NCBI RefSeq assembly: GCF_030433895.1 | Contig: NZ_JARUXE010000004.1 | Location: 1-64,000 of the forward strand | From: Arthrobacter sp. PsM3 | Lineage (GTDB): Bacteria > Actinomycetota > Actinomycetes > Actinomycetales > Micrococcaceae | Direction: 5' to 3' | Length of the DNA stretch: 64,000 nt | Shown here: positions 1-8,064 of the stretch, piece after piece | How the letters are laid out: each line of letters opens with the position of its first letter | Numbering within the stretch: the stretch's first letter is position 1 | The notes under the pieces: generated by a model | The model's input: only the letters and a program-made list of their open reading frames with translations | The model's database searches: none | Told to the model about the DNA's origin: nothing | Position numbers and translations under genes: made by a program

Positions 1-18
1 ATAAATTGGTATCAACAA

Positions 19-47
19 ACTTGGCACACTATTGAGTTCTCAAACAA
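19..47 (-). promoter_or_regulatory. rRNA leader antitermination/processing element
   Basis: The minus strand here reads TGTTTGAGAACTCAATAGTG followed by TGCCAAG. This closely matches the box A-like element of actinobacterial rRNA leaders, where it supports antitermination and pre-16S processing. It is the main reason to read 1-140 as the start of a 16S-23S-5S operon just beyond the left edge. The match is from recalled family sequence, not from a search. Confidence 0.75.
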
Positions 48-108
48 CAGACACACCCGGCACCACCACAACCATCAAGGTCACGGATCGCTCCGGAGCA
101 ACTTCACA

Positions 109-137
109 AACTTACCGGGCTGCTTCACCCTTGTCAA
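109..137 (-). promoter_or_regulatory. rRNA operon promoter P2 (proximal)
   Basis: On the minus strand a consensus TTGACA -35 (132-137), a 17-base spacer and a TAAGTT -10 (109-114) form a strong sigma-70-type promoter. Transcription would run leftward through the conserved leader at 19-47 and out of the window. Confidence 0.8.
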
Positions 138-217
138 ATCAGCATCCCAGCCCATTCTCGCCGTGAGGCATCGTGGTGTCGGGGGCCGATCAACTCCGGG
201 GAGCAGCGCGGAAATAA

Positions 218-246
218 ACTCTACCACCACTTTGCCGTGGTGACAA
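218..246 (-). promoter_or_regulatory. rRNA operon promoter P1 (distal)
   Basis: Read on the minus strand, a TTGTCA -35 box (241-246) and a TAGAGT -10 box (218-223) are separated by exactly 17 bases. It lies about 110 bases upstream of a second promoter and an rRNA-type leader pointing out of the left edge. Tandem promoters are usual for actinobacterial rRNA operons. The rRNA genes themselves are not in the window, so the target is inferred. Confidence 0.7.
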
Positions 247-283
247 AGGCGCCCGGACGGCCCCCGTTGCACCGCGGCAAAAA

Positions 284-308
284 GCCCGGAATCACGGGGA
301 TTCCGGGC
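284..308 (-). terminator. Terminator of the glgE-treS-mak/glgB operon
   Basis: A perfect 10-bp stem (284-293 with 299-308) closes a 5-base loop. On the minus strand it is followed by five T residues (283-279). It lies 50 bases past the glgB stop codon and separates the glucan operon from the rRNA promoters downstream of it. Confidence 0.85.
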
Positions 309-356
309 TCTTCGACGAAACCTAGGCTGCCCTTTTCCGGGCCGGCGTGCCGGGCG

Positions 357-3300
357 TCAGCTCACCGGTTTGAAGTAGGCGGCACCCAGCGGAGGCAGCG
401 TGACGGTGAGAGTGGCCGGCTGGCCGTCGATGTCGAGGTCCGTGGCCGTCAGGACGCCCGCGTTCAGGACACCCGAGCCGCCGTATGCGTCGGCGTCGGT
501 GTTCAGCACTTCCCGCCACTCCCCCGCCGAGGGAACGCCCAGACGGAAGTCGGTGTGCGGGGCCCCCGAGAAGTTGAAGGCGCACACCAGGGGGTTGCCC
601 GCAGCGTCCCGGCGGATGAAGGTCAGGACGTTGCGGTTTGAGTCCCCGCCGTTGATCCACTGGAAGCCGGCCGGATCATTGTCCTGTTCAAACAGTGCCG
701 GGGTGGAGCTGTACAGCTCATTGAGGTCCTTGGTCAGCAGCTGGATCCCGCGGTGCGCCGGGATCTCCGCCAGCCACCAGTCCAGCCCGTGCTGCTCGGA
801 CCACTCGGCCTCCTGGCCGAATTCGGTGCCCATGAAGATCAGCTGCTTGCCCGGGTGCGCCCACTGGTAGCCCAGGAAAGCGCGCAGGTTCGCCAGCTGC
901 TGCCAGCGGTCCCCCGGCATTTTCTTCAGCATTGAGCCCTTGCCGTGCACAACCTCGTCGTGGCTGATCGGCAGCAGGAAGTTCTCCGTGTAGGCGTAAA
1001 CCATGGAGAAGGTGATGGTGCCGTGATGCCACCTGCGGTTGAACGGATCCTCGGCCATGTACTTGAGCGAGTCGTGCATCCAGCCCATGTTCCACTTGAT
1101 GCCGAAGCCCAGTCCGCCCTGGCTCGTGGGCGCCGTGACACCCGGGAAAGCGGTGGATTCCTCGGCGATCATGACCGCCCCGGGGTGTGTCTTGTAGACC
1201 GTGGCGTTGACCTCCTGCAGGAAGGAGATGGCCTCAAGGTTCTCCCGTCCGCCGAAGCGGTTGGGCTGCCATTGCCCCTCCTCACGGGAGTAGTCGAGAT
1301 AAAGCATCGAGGCCACGGCGTCCACCCGCAGTCCGTCGATGTGGAATTCGTCGAACCAGTAGAGCGCGTTCGCGACCAGGAAGTTGCGCACTTCGCTGCG
1401 GCCGAAGTCGAAGATCAGCGTTCCCCAGTCCGGGTGTTCGCCCAGGTTCGGGTCAGAGTGCTCGTACAGGGCTTCGCCGTCGAACCGCGCCAGCGCAAAC
1501 TCATCCTTGGGGAAATGCGCCGGCACCCAGTCCAGCAGCACTCCGATGCCGGCCTGGTGAAGTTCATCCACGAGGTAGCGGAATTCGTCGGGGTGGCCGA
1601 AGCGCGACGTCGGGGCGAAGTAGGACGTGACCTGGTAGCCCCAGGAGCCGCCGAACGGGTGCTCCGCCACCGGCATGAACTCCACGTGGCTGAAGCCAAG
1701 CCATTTGACGTATTCGACCAGTTCCTTGGCCAGTTCCCGGTAGCTGAGCCCGACCCGCCAGGAGCCGAGGTGCACTTCGTAGACGCTCATCGGGGAGTTG
1801 TGCGGGTCCCGGCCGGCGCGGGCTTCCATCCACTCCGTGTCCTTGAAGGCGTAGGAGGGCTCCACGACGCGGGATGCCGTCAGCGGCGGGACTTCGGTGC
1901 CAAAAGCCAGGGGATCCGCCTTCTCCACCCAGTAACCGTGTTTGGTCCGGATCTCAAACTTGTAGCACGCCCCTGCTACAACGCCGGGGATAAAGAGTTC
2001 CCAGACCCCGGAGGAGCCGAGGGACCGCATCGAGTGCTGCCGGCCGTCCCAGCCGTTGAAGTCGCCCTTGACGCGGACTGACTGGGCGTTCGGCGCCCAG
2101 ACGGCGAAGGACACACCGTCGACGTCGCCCAGGGCGGACTTGTAGTGCTGGACGTGTGCGCCGAGCACATCCCAGAGGCGCTCGTGCCGGCCTTCACCGA
2201 TCAGGTGCAGGTCGAGTTCGCCGATGGTGGGCAGGTAACGGTAGGGGTCATCGGCCGGTTCCGGCGCCTGCCCCTCGTAGGTCACTTCCAGCCGGTAGTC
2301 CGGCACGTGGCCCGACTCCAGTGGCTCCAGCACGGCCACCCATACGCCGCCGGACTCGTGGGTCATCGGGAAACTGCCGGCCGCGGTCACCACGGAGACG
2401 GCTTCGGCGAGGTGCTTGACCGTGCGGATGGTGACGTGGCCGTGGTCATCGAGGTGCGCGCCCAGGACCGAGTGCGGCGCGTGGTGTTCGCCGGCGGCGA
2501 CCCTCGCCAGGGTATCCGCGTCCACCGGCATTGGACTTCCGGGACGATCGATACGTGCTGAACCTGTCATTTTGTTACCTTCCGCTGCGGCTTCGGCGGG
2601 GACGCCGGAGCCTGTACTGCCGAGGAGACGACGTGATGCGTGCACCGGAATGGAGAGCCAGTCCGGCCTGTTTCGTAGTTCGTAGATGACTTCGTAGAGG
2701 GCCTTGTCGAGCCACAGCGCCACGAAGAGGGGCGAATCGCGGTCGATGCTGCCGGGGATGACTTCCCCGTAGCCGGCCAGGAAGGCCTCGGCGCAGTCGT
2801 CCACCCAGGTTGCCGGGACGTCGGCCTCCGGGTGTTCGCGGACGGCCGCGCCCGCGGCGTAGTCAAAGGACCGCAGCATTCCGACGACGTCCCGCAGGGG
2901 GACATCCGGGAAATTTCGCTCCGAGACCGGCCGGAGCGGCTCCCCCTCGAAGTCGAGGATGGCCCAACGCGGCGCCTTCCCGGGGCCGCCCGGAACCTGC
3001 AGTATCTGGCCGAGGTGGAGGTCGCCGTGGATCCGCTGCAGGGGCCCGGCGCCGCTGCCTTCGAGGCGCACGAGGAGCCTGTCCAGCGCTTCACCATACG
3101 GGCCGACGGCGGGCCCGGCCTGCGCCCAGGACTGCCGCACCCGCTGGGCCACGCCCGGCGCAATGTCGTTGCCCGGGACGGTCTCGGCGGCGACCCCCAG
3201 TGCCTGGGCGAGCCGGCGGTGCACCGTGGCGGTCGCGGCGCCGAGTGCGTGCGCCTCCGCGGTGAAACTTCGGCCGCTGCTGGCTGCGTCGACGGCCAGC

Positions 3301-4046
3301 CGCCAGGCGTCCAGCCCGCCGGCAAGAAATTCGTGTGCCACGGCAAGTTCGCCGTGCGCGGCGCGGGGGCCCTGCTCCCCGTCCGGGGCCTGCCACTCGC
3401 CGGTGACCCACCCAAGGGTCGCCGGCACTTCCACGGTGCGCCCGGCGGTCAGGGCTGCACCGATCTCGACCTCGGGGTTGTGGCCGTCGGAAAGCACCCG
3501 GAAGAATTTCAGGATCGCCGCCGATTCAGCGTCGTCCACAATCACGGAACTGTTCGATTGCTCCCCAGTGAGAACCTTTACGAGGCCGGTCGCCCGGGGC
3601 AGCCGGTAGCCGGACTCCACGAGATGCCCGGCGGCCTTCCCGGAAGGGGTGGTGCCGCCGGTGCGCATGAGCTCCAGCCACGCCGCGATGAACCCCGGGT
3701 CGTGGACGCCGTCGTAAATCCACCGGGCTTCGGGTGTTCCGTCGGCTCCGGTGCCGGACATCTCCCCGATCAGCGCCGGTTCCGCCCCGGCCAGGGGTGC
3801 ACGGCGGATGCTGAGCGGGACCTGGACGACGTCGGTCCGGGAGCCGTCCGGCGTCGGATAGCTAACGGCCAGCAGCAGCACTTCGAGTTCGGCAGTCCCC
3901 GATGCGGTGCCGGGTGCGCCGGCGAGGCTGAGGCCTCCGGCGGGCTCGAAGCTGAACTCCGCGCTCTTGACGGGGAACCAGCGCTGGCGCGGGAGCCAGC
4001 CGCCGAGCAGGCCGCTCAGGGCGGGGGTAAGGGTCGGTCGGGTCAT
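357..4046 (-). CDS. glgB: Maltokinase / 1,4-alpha-glucan branching enzyme fusion
   Basis: One 1229-residue reading frame carries two enzymes of the GlgE pathway. Residues 1 to about 485 resemble Mak/Pep2 maltokinase, which makes maltose 1-phosphate from maltose and ATP. It has the phosphotransferase motif HGDLHLGQ (H340, probable catalytic D342) and DFEGEP near 365-370. From residue 493 (the Met at 2568-2570) the sequence is a full 737-residue GlgB: CBM48 domain, GH13 region I DWVPAHF, nucleophile Asp in GLRVDAV (about 909), acid/base Glu in MIAEES (about 962), and [11 protein letters not shown]. GlgB adds alpha-1,6 branches to linear glucan. The frame starts 1 base after the treS stop, so translation is probably coupled. 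A good ribosome binding site sits just before the internal Met, so separate GlgB may also be made. Confidence 0.93.
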   Translation of the reverse strand: MTRPTLTPALSGLLGGWLPRQRWFPVKSAEFSFEPAGGLSLAGAPGTASGTAELEVLLLAVSYPTPDGSRTDVVQVPLSIRRAPLAGAEPALIGEMSGTGADGTPEARWIYDGVHDPGFIAAWLELMRTGGTTPSGKAAGHLVESGYRLPRATGLVKVLTGEQSNSSVIVDDAESAAILKFFRVLSDGHNPEVEIGAALTAGRTVEVPATLGWVTGEWQAPDGEQGPRAAHGELAVAHEFLAGGLDAWRLAVDAASSGRSFTAEAHALGAATATVHRRLAQALGVAAETVPGNDIAPGVAQRVRQSWAQAGPAVGPYGEALDRLLVRLEGSGAGPLQRIHGDLHLGQILQVPGGPGKAPRWAILDFEGEPLRPVSERNFPDVPLRDVVGMLRSFDYAAGAAVREHPEADVPATWVDDCAEAFLAGYGEVIPGSIDRDSPLFVALWLDKALYEVIYELRNRPDWLSIPVHASRRLLGSTGSGVPAEAAAEGNKMTGSARIDRPGSPMPVDADTLARVAAGEHHAPHSVLGAHLDDHGHVTIRTVKHLAEAVSVVTAAGSFPMTHESGGVWVAVLEPLESGHVPDYRLEVTYEGQAPEPADDPYRYLPTIGELDLHLIGEGRHERLWDVLGAHVQHYKSALGDVDGVSFAVWAPNAQSVRVKGDFNGWDGRQHSMRSLGSSGVWELFIPGVVAGACYKFEIRTKHGYWVEKADPLAFGTEVPPLTASRVVEPSYAFKDTEWMEARAGRDPHNSPMSVYEVHLGSWRVGLSYRELAKELVEYVKWLGFSHVEFMPVAEHPFGGSWGYQVTSYFAPTSRFGHPDEFRYLVDELHQAGIGVLLDWVPAHFPKDEFALARFDGEALYEHSDPNLGEHPDWGTLIFDFGRSEVRNFLVANALYWFDEFHIDGLRVDAVASMLYLDYSREEGQWQPNRFGGRENLEAISFLQEVNATVYKTHPGAVMIAEESTAFPGVTAPTSQGGLGFGIKWNMGWMHDSLKYMAEDPFNRRWHHGTITFSMVYAYTENFLLPISHDEVVHGKGSMLKKMPGDRWQQLANLRAFLGYQWAHPGKQLIFMGTEFGQEAEWSEQHGLDWWLAEIPAHRGIQLLTKDLNELYSSTPALFEQDNDPAGFQWINGGDSNRNVLTFIRRDAAGNPLVCAFNFSGAPHTDFRLGVPSAGEWREVLNTDADAYGGSGVLNAGVLTATDLDIDGQPATLTVTLPPLGAAYFKPVS
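2568..2583 (-). promoter_or_regulatory. Internal ribosome binding site and start for GlgB
   Basis: Within the fused frame the minus strand reads GGAAGG (2583-2578), then TAACAAA, then ATG (2570-2568). This is a strong Shine-Dalgarno with 7-base spacing, exactly where a stand-alone GlgB would begin. The bases TAA at 2577-2575 are out of frame here. The arrangement looks like an old gene boundary whose stop was lost, or a dual start. Confidence 0.6.
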
Positions 4047-4047
4047 G

Positions 4048-5844
4048 TCAGCCTTCGATGGACAGGATAGGCATGGCCTGGGTGTAGGGCGACGCGGGGT
4101 TGGAAGCGGCGGAGCGGATCCGCAGCCAGAAGAAGTCGTGGCTGCCCAGGGTCAGCGTCAGGGTGCCGTCGTCCGAGATCGCCGGGAACGCCTGGCCGCC
4201 GAACACGTCCCGCAGTCCGCGGCCGGCGAACCTTGGCACCCGCAGGGTGGTGGCCACCGGATGCTGGGACAGATTGAAGGCGCACAGGATGGTTTCGCTG
4301 TCCTCGCCGGCCGGGTTGCCTTCCGGCAGTTCGCGCAGGTAGGCGAGGACCACGTCGTGGTCGGCTTCCACGTGCTCGAAGCCGCCCAGCCCGAAGGCCG
4401 GGTGGTTCTTGCGAACGCTGAGGATCTGGCGGGTCCAGCGCAGCAGCGACCCCGAGTGGGCGGCTTCAGCCTCGACGTTGGCCATGCTGTAGTTGTAGAC
4501 CAGCGACTGGATCACCGGAAGGTAGAGCTTGCCGGGGTCCGCGCTGGAGAACCCGGCGTTGCGGTCCGGGTTCCACTGCATCGGGGTGCGGACCGCGTCG
4601 CGGTCCTCGAGCCAGATGTTGTCCCCCATGCCGATCTCGTCCCCGTAGTACAGGAACGGGCTGCCGGGCAGCGAGAGCAGCAGCGCGTTGATGAGTTCGA
4701 TCTCGGAGCGGGAATTGTCCAGCAGCGGTGCAAGCCGGCGCCGGATGCCGATGTTGGCCCGCATCCGCGGGTCCGGGGCGTACCAGCCGAGCATGGCGGC
4801 GCGCTCGTCGGCGGTGACCATTTCCAGGGTGAGTTCGTCGTGGTTGCGCAGGAAAGTGCCCCACTGGGCACCCTCGGGAATGTTCGGGGTGTCCTTCATC
4901 GTCTCGATGATGGGTGCGGCCTTCTGGTCCCGCAGCGCATAGTAGAGCCGCGGCATGATCGGGAAGTGGAAGGCCATGTGGCATTCCGGTTCCTCTTCGG
5001 TGCCGAAGTACTCGACCACTTCAGCCGGAGGCTGGTTGGCCTCGGCGATGATCACACGGCCCGGGTAGCTTTCGTCGACCATCTTGCGCAGCTTGCGCAG
5101 GAACTCGTGGGTCTGCGGCAGGTTTTCGCAGTTGGTCCCCTCCTCTTCGAAGAGGTACGGGATGGCGTCCGCCCGGAAGCCGTCAATGCCCTGGTCCAGC
5201 CAGAACCGCACGACATCGAAGAGGGCATCGATGACCTTGGGGTTCTCAAAGTTGAGGTCCGGCTGGTGGCTGAAGAAGCGATGCCAGAAGAACTGCCGCC
5301 GGATCGGGTCGAAGGTCCAGTTGGACTCCTCGGTGTCCACGAAGATGATGCGGGCGTCTTCGTACTTCTCGTCCGTGTCGCTCCAGACGTAGAAGTCGCC
5401 GAAGGGTCCGTCCGGGTCCTTGCGGGACTCCTGGAACCAGGGGTGCTGATCGGAGGTGTGGTTCAACGGAAGGTCGATGATCACGCGCACGCCGCGGGCG
5501 TGGGCCTCCGCGACGAGGCGCTTGAAGTCGCTGATGGTACCGAATTCGTCGAGCACGGAGTTGTAGTCGGAGATGTCGTAGCCGCCGTCCCGGAGCGGGG
5601 ACTGGAAGAAGGGCGGGAGCCACAGGCAGTCGACGCCGAGCCACTGCAGGTAGTCCAGCTTCTCGATCAGCCCGTGGAAGTCGCCGGAGCCGTCACCGTT
5701 GCCGTCCGCAAACCCCCGGACCAGGACCTCGTAGAACACCGCTTTGCGGTACCAGTGCGGATCGTGCTGGAGGCCCGGCGCGTTCAACTCATAGGACCCC
5801 TTCGAGCTGTAGTGCTGGTTGGGGTTTGACGGGCTGAAACTCAC
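4048..5844 (-). CDS. treS: Trehalose synthase (maltose alpha-D-glucosyltransferase)
   Basis: Cytoplasmic GH13 isomerase that interconverts trehalose and maltose and so feeds maltose to the maltokinase encoded next. The 598 residues match the TreS family length. Motifs visible are [14 protein letters not shown] (region I), nucleophile D226 in [10 protein letters not shown], acid/base E268 in VIIAEANQ, and D336 in LRNHDE. It overlaps the glgE stop by 4 bases (5841-5844) and is followed after 1 base by the mak/glgB start, so the three cistrons form one translationally coupled operon. Unlike some actinobacteria, TreS is not the maltokinase fusion partner here. Confidence 0.95.
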   Translation of the reverse strand: MSFSPSNPNQHYSSKGSYELNAPGLQHDPHWYRKAVFYEVLVRGFADGNGDGSGDFHGLIEKLDYLQWLGVDCLWLPPFFQSPLRDGGYDISDYNSVLDEFGTISDFKRLVAEAHARGVRVIIDLPLNHTSDQHPWFQESRKDPDGPFGDFYVWSDTDEKYEDARIIFVDTEESNWTFDPIRRQFFWHRFFSHQPDLNFENPKVIDALFDVVRFWLDQGIDGFRADAIPYLFEEEGTNCENLPQTHEFLRKLRKMVDESYPGRVIIAEANQPPAEVVEYFGTEEEPECHMAFHFPIMPRLYYALRDQKAAPIIETMKDTPNIPEGAQWGTFLRNHDELTLEMVTADERAAMLGWYAPDPRMRANIGIRRRLAPLLDNSRSEIELINALLLSLPGSPFLYYGDEIGMGDNIWLEDRDAVRTPMQWNPDRNAGFSSADPGKLYLPVIQSLVYNYSMANVEAEAAHSGSLLRWTRQILSVRKNHPAFGLGGFEHVEADHDVVLAYLRELPEGNPAGEDSETILCAFNLSQHPVATTLRVPRFAGRGLRDVFGGQAFPAISDDGTLTLTLGSHDFFWLRIRSAASNPASPYTQAMPILSIEG

Positions 5845-7922
5845 TGGTGGTGCCTCCGGATGCTAAGAATGTGCGCTGGCTCGACATGGGCGTCCAGCCG
5901 AACGTAGTTGTACTCCCCCCATTCCCAGCTCTCGCCGGTCAACAGATCATCCACCATGAACCGGCCATTGTGCGTCAGGTCGTCCGGATCGAGGTCCAGT
6001 GCCGCCAGATCCAGCGTCACCGTGCTCTCACGGATGCCGTGCGGATCCACGTTGACGACGACGATCAGGGTGTCCTTCGTGCCGTCAGGGAGGGTCTTGT
6101 GTTTGGAATAGACGACAGTGGCGTTGTCGGTGCTCTCGTGCAACGTCAGGTTCTGCAGGTCCCCCAGGGCGGGGTGGGCGTGACGGATCGCGTTGAGCCG
6201 GCTCAGGTACGGGGCAAGCGTCCGGCCGGATTCGGCCGCCGCGTCCCAGTCCCGGGCCTTGTATTCGAACTTCTCGTTGTCGATGTATTCCTCGGCGCCG
6301 GGCCGGGCCACGTGCTCATAGAGTTCGAAGCCGGCGTAGACGCCCCAGCTTGGGCTCGCCGTGGCGGCCAGCGCGGCGCGGATCTTGAACGCGGGCGGCC
6401 CCCCGTACTGCAGGAACTCGGTCAGGATGTCCGGGGTGTTCACGAAGAAGTTCGGCCGGAAGTAGGCCGGGGACTCGTGGCTGACTTCCTGGAAGTATTC
6501 CTCCAGCTCCTCCTTGGTGTTCCGCCAGGTGAAGTACGTGTACGACTGCTGGAAGCCTGCCCGCCCAAGGGCGTGCATCATGGCCGGGCGGGTGAACGCC
6601 TCGGCGAGGAAGATGACGTCGGGGTGCTTCTTGTTGACCTTGCCGATCAGCCATTCCCAGAACCACACGGGCTTGGTGTGCGGGTTGTCCACGCGGAAGA
6701 TCTTGACGCCGTGGCTCACCCAGAGGAAGACGATCCGCAGGATCTCGTTGGAGAGGCCCTCGGGATCGTTGTCGAAGTTGAGCGGGAAGATGTCCTGGTA
6801 CTTCTTCGGCGGGTTTTCGGCGTAGGCGATGCTGCCGTCAACGCGGGTGGTGAACCATTCGGGGTTGCTGGTGACCCAGGGGTGGTCCGGGGCGGCCTGC
6901 AGCGCAAGGTCCAGGGCCACTTCCAGCCCCAGCTCCCCGGCCCGCGACACGAAGGCGTCGAAGTCCTCGAACGTGCCCAGGTCCGGGTGGATGGCGTCGT
7001 GGCCGCCCTCTTTGGCCCCGATGGCCCAGGGGGAGCCGGGATCGTGCGGTCCGGCCAGCAGGGTGTTGTTCGGTCCCTTGCGGTGCTGGATGCCGATCGG
7101 GTGGATCGGCGGCATGTAGATGATGTCGAAACCCATGTCCGCGACGGCGTCGAGGCGCTTGGCGGCGGTGCGGAAGGTGCCGGAGGTCCACTCGCCGGTT
7201 TCATGGTTGCGGACGGCGCCTTCGGAGCGCGGGAAGAATTCATACCAGGCACCCCGGCCGGCGAGCTCGCGCTCCACCAGCAGCGGGTAGCTCTCGGAGA
7301 CGGTGACCTGTTCGCGGATCGGCTGGCGTGCGATGACGGCGGCCACGTCCGCGCTGAAGCCGGCCGCGAGGCGTTCCTCCGCGGTCTTGCCCACGTCGTT
7401 GAGCCCGACGACGGCCATCCGCAACGTCCGCCGGTCAGCGGACGGGCGGGAAGAGTCCTCGGATGCTTCGGAAAGCAGCGCGGCGCCCTCGGCCAGCATC
7501 AGCTCGACGTCGATCCCGGCTTCCACCTTGACCTCGGCGTTGTGGTGCCATGTGCCGTAGCGGTCATGCCAGGCCTCGATCACAAAGGACCAGTTGCCGG
7601 TGGCGGACGGGGTCAGGAGACCTTCCCAGCGGTCGGTTCCCATGCCGCGCGGGCCACGTGGCGGGGCGAGCCGGACGCGCTGGCGTTCCTTCCCGCGGGG
7701 ATCGAGCAGGACGGCGCTGACGCCGAGCTGGTCGTGGCCTTCCCGGAAGGCGGTGGCGCCCACCACCAGGGTTTCACCCACAGCGGCTTTGGCAGGGAAT
7801 TTCCCGCCTTCGACAGAAGGCTGTACGGCGGTGATCGGAAAACGGCCAAAGTGCAGGCCCTCCGTGATCAGGGCCTTCGGCTTTTGCTTGGACACGGCAC
7901 TGGTTCGCGAGTTAGTCGTCAC
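5841..7922 (-). CDS. glgE: Alpha-1,4-glucan:maltose-1-phosphate maltosyltransferase
   Basis: GH13_3 enzyme that extends alpha-1,4-glucan chains with maltosyl units from maltose 1-phosphate, the polymerising step of the GlgE pathway. The 693-residue length is typical. An N-terminal beta-sandwich domain (about 20-140) precedes the catalytic barrel. The nucleophile is D412 in FRVDNPHTKP and the acid/base is E441 in VIFLAEAFTRP, followed by the family motif YTYFTWRNTKEEL. The start is GTG at 7922; a TAACGT -10-like box (7930-7935, minus strand) ends 7 bases upstream, so the mRNA may be leaderless. First gene of the glgE-treS-mak/glgB operon, divergent from glgP. Confidence 0.95.
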   Translation of the reverse strand: MTTNSRTSAVSKQKPKALITEGLHFGRFPITAVQPSVEGGKFPAKAAVGETLVVGATAFREGHDQLGVSAVLLDPRGKERQRVRLAPPRGPRGMGTDRWEGLLTPSATGNWSFVIEAWHDRYGTWHHNAEVKVEAGIDVELMLAEGAALLSEASEDSSRPSADRRTLRMAVVGLNDVGKTAEERLAAGFSADVAAVIARQPIREQVTVSESYPLLVERELAGRGAWYEFFPRSEGAVRNHETGEWTSGTFRTAAKRLDAVADMGFDIIYMPPIHPIGIQHRKGPNNTLLAGPHDPGSPWAIGAKEGGHDAIHPDLGTFEDFDAFVSRAGELGLEVALDLALQAAPDHPWVTSNPEWFTTRVDGSIAYAENPPKKYQDIFPLNFDNDPEGLSNEILRIVFLWVSHGVKIFRVDNPHTKPVWFWEWLIGKVNKKHPDVIFLAEAFTRPAMMHALGRAGFQQSYTYFTWRNTKEELEEYFQEVSHESPAYFRPNFFVNTPDILTEFLQYGGPPAFKIRAALAATASPSWGVYAGFELYEHVARPGAEEYIDNEKFEYKARDWDAAAESGRTLAPYLSRLNAIRHAHPALGDLQNLTLHESTDNATVVYSKHKTLPDGTKDTLIVVVNVDPHGIRESTVTLDLAALDLDPDDLTHNGRFMVDDLLTGESWEWGEYNYVRLDAHVEPAHILSIRRHHQ

Positions 7923-8064
7923 AGCCTCGACGTTATCGACAAAACGGCCAGATTGCTAAGCCTGCTCCGCTTTTCCGCAGGTTTTTCGGATGCCGGGCCG
8001 TCATTTATGCAAAAGAAACTTAAAGCGGTTCCGAGCCTCCGACTTGTCCGTTAGTGTTTCGCAG
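7923..8064. promoter_or_regulatory. Divergent glgE / glgP promoter region
   Basis: The 142 bases between the two GTG starts must carry both promoters. Leftward, TAACGT (7930-7935, minus strand) sits 7 bases from the glgE GTG. Rightward, TAGTGT (8052-8057) sits 7 bases from the glgP GTG. Neither has a good -35 box and neither gene has a clear Shine-Dalgarno, so both look leaderless. Synthesis and breakdown of glucan could be co-ordinated from this segment; no operator was recognised. Confidence 0.5.

Noticed and set aside
3907..5829. 640-residue plus-strand open frame
   Set aside because: It is antisense to treS and the mak start; composition is Val/Gly/Asp-rich, as expected from the complement of GC-rich coding DNA, and no domain is visible.
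5847..8054. 735-residue plus-strand open frame
   Set aside because: It is antisense to glgE, whose catalytic motifs are intact on the other strand.
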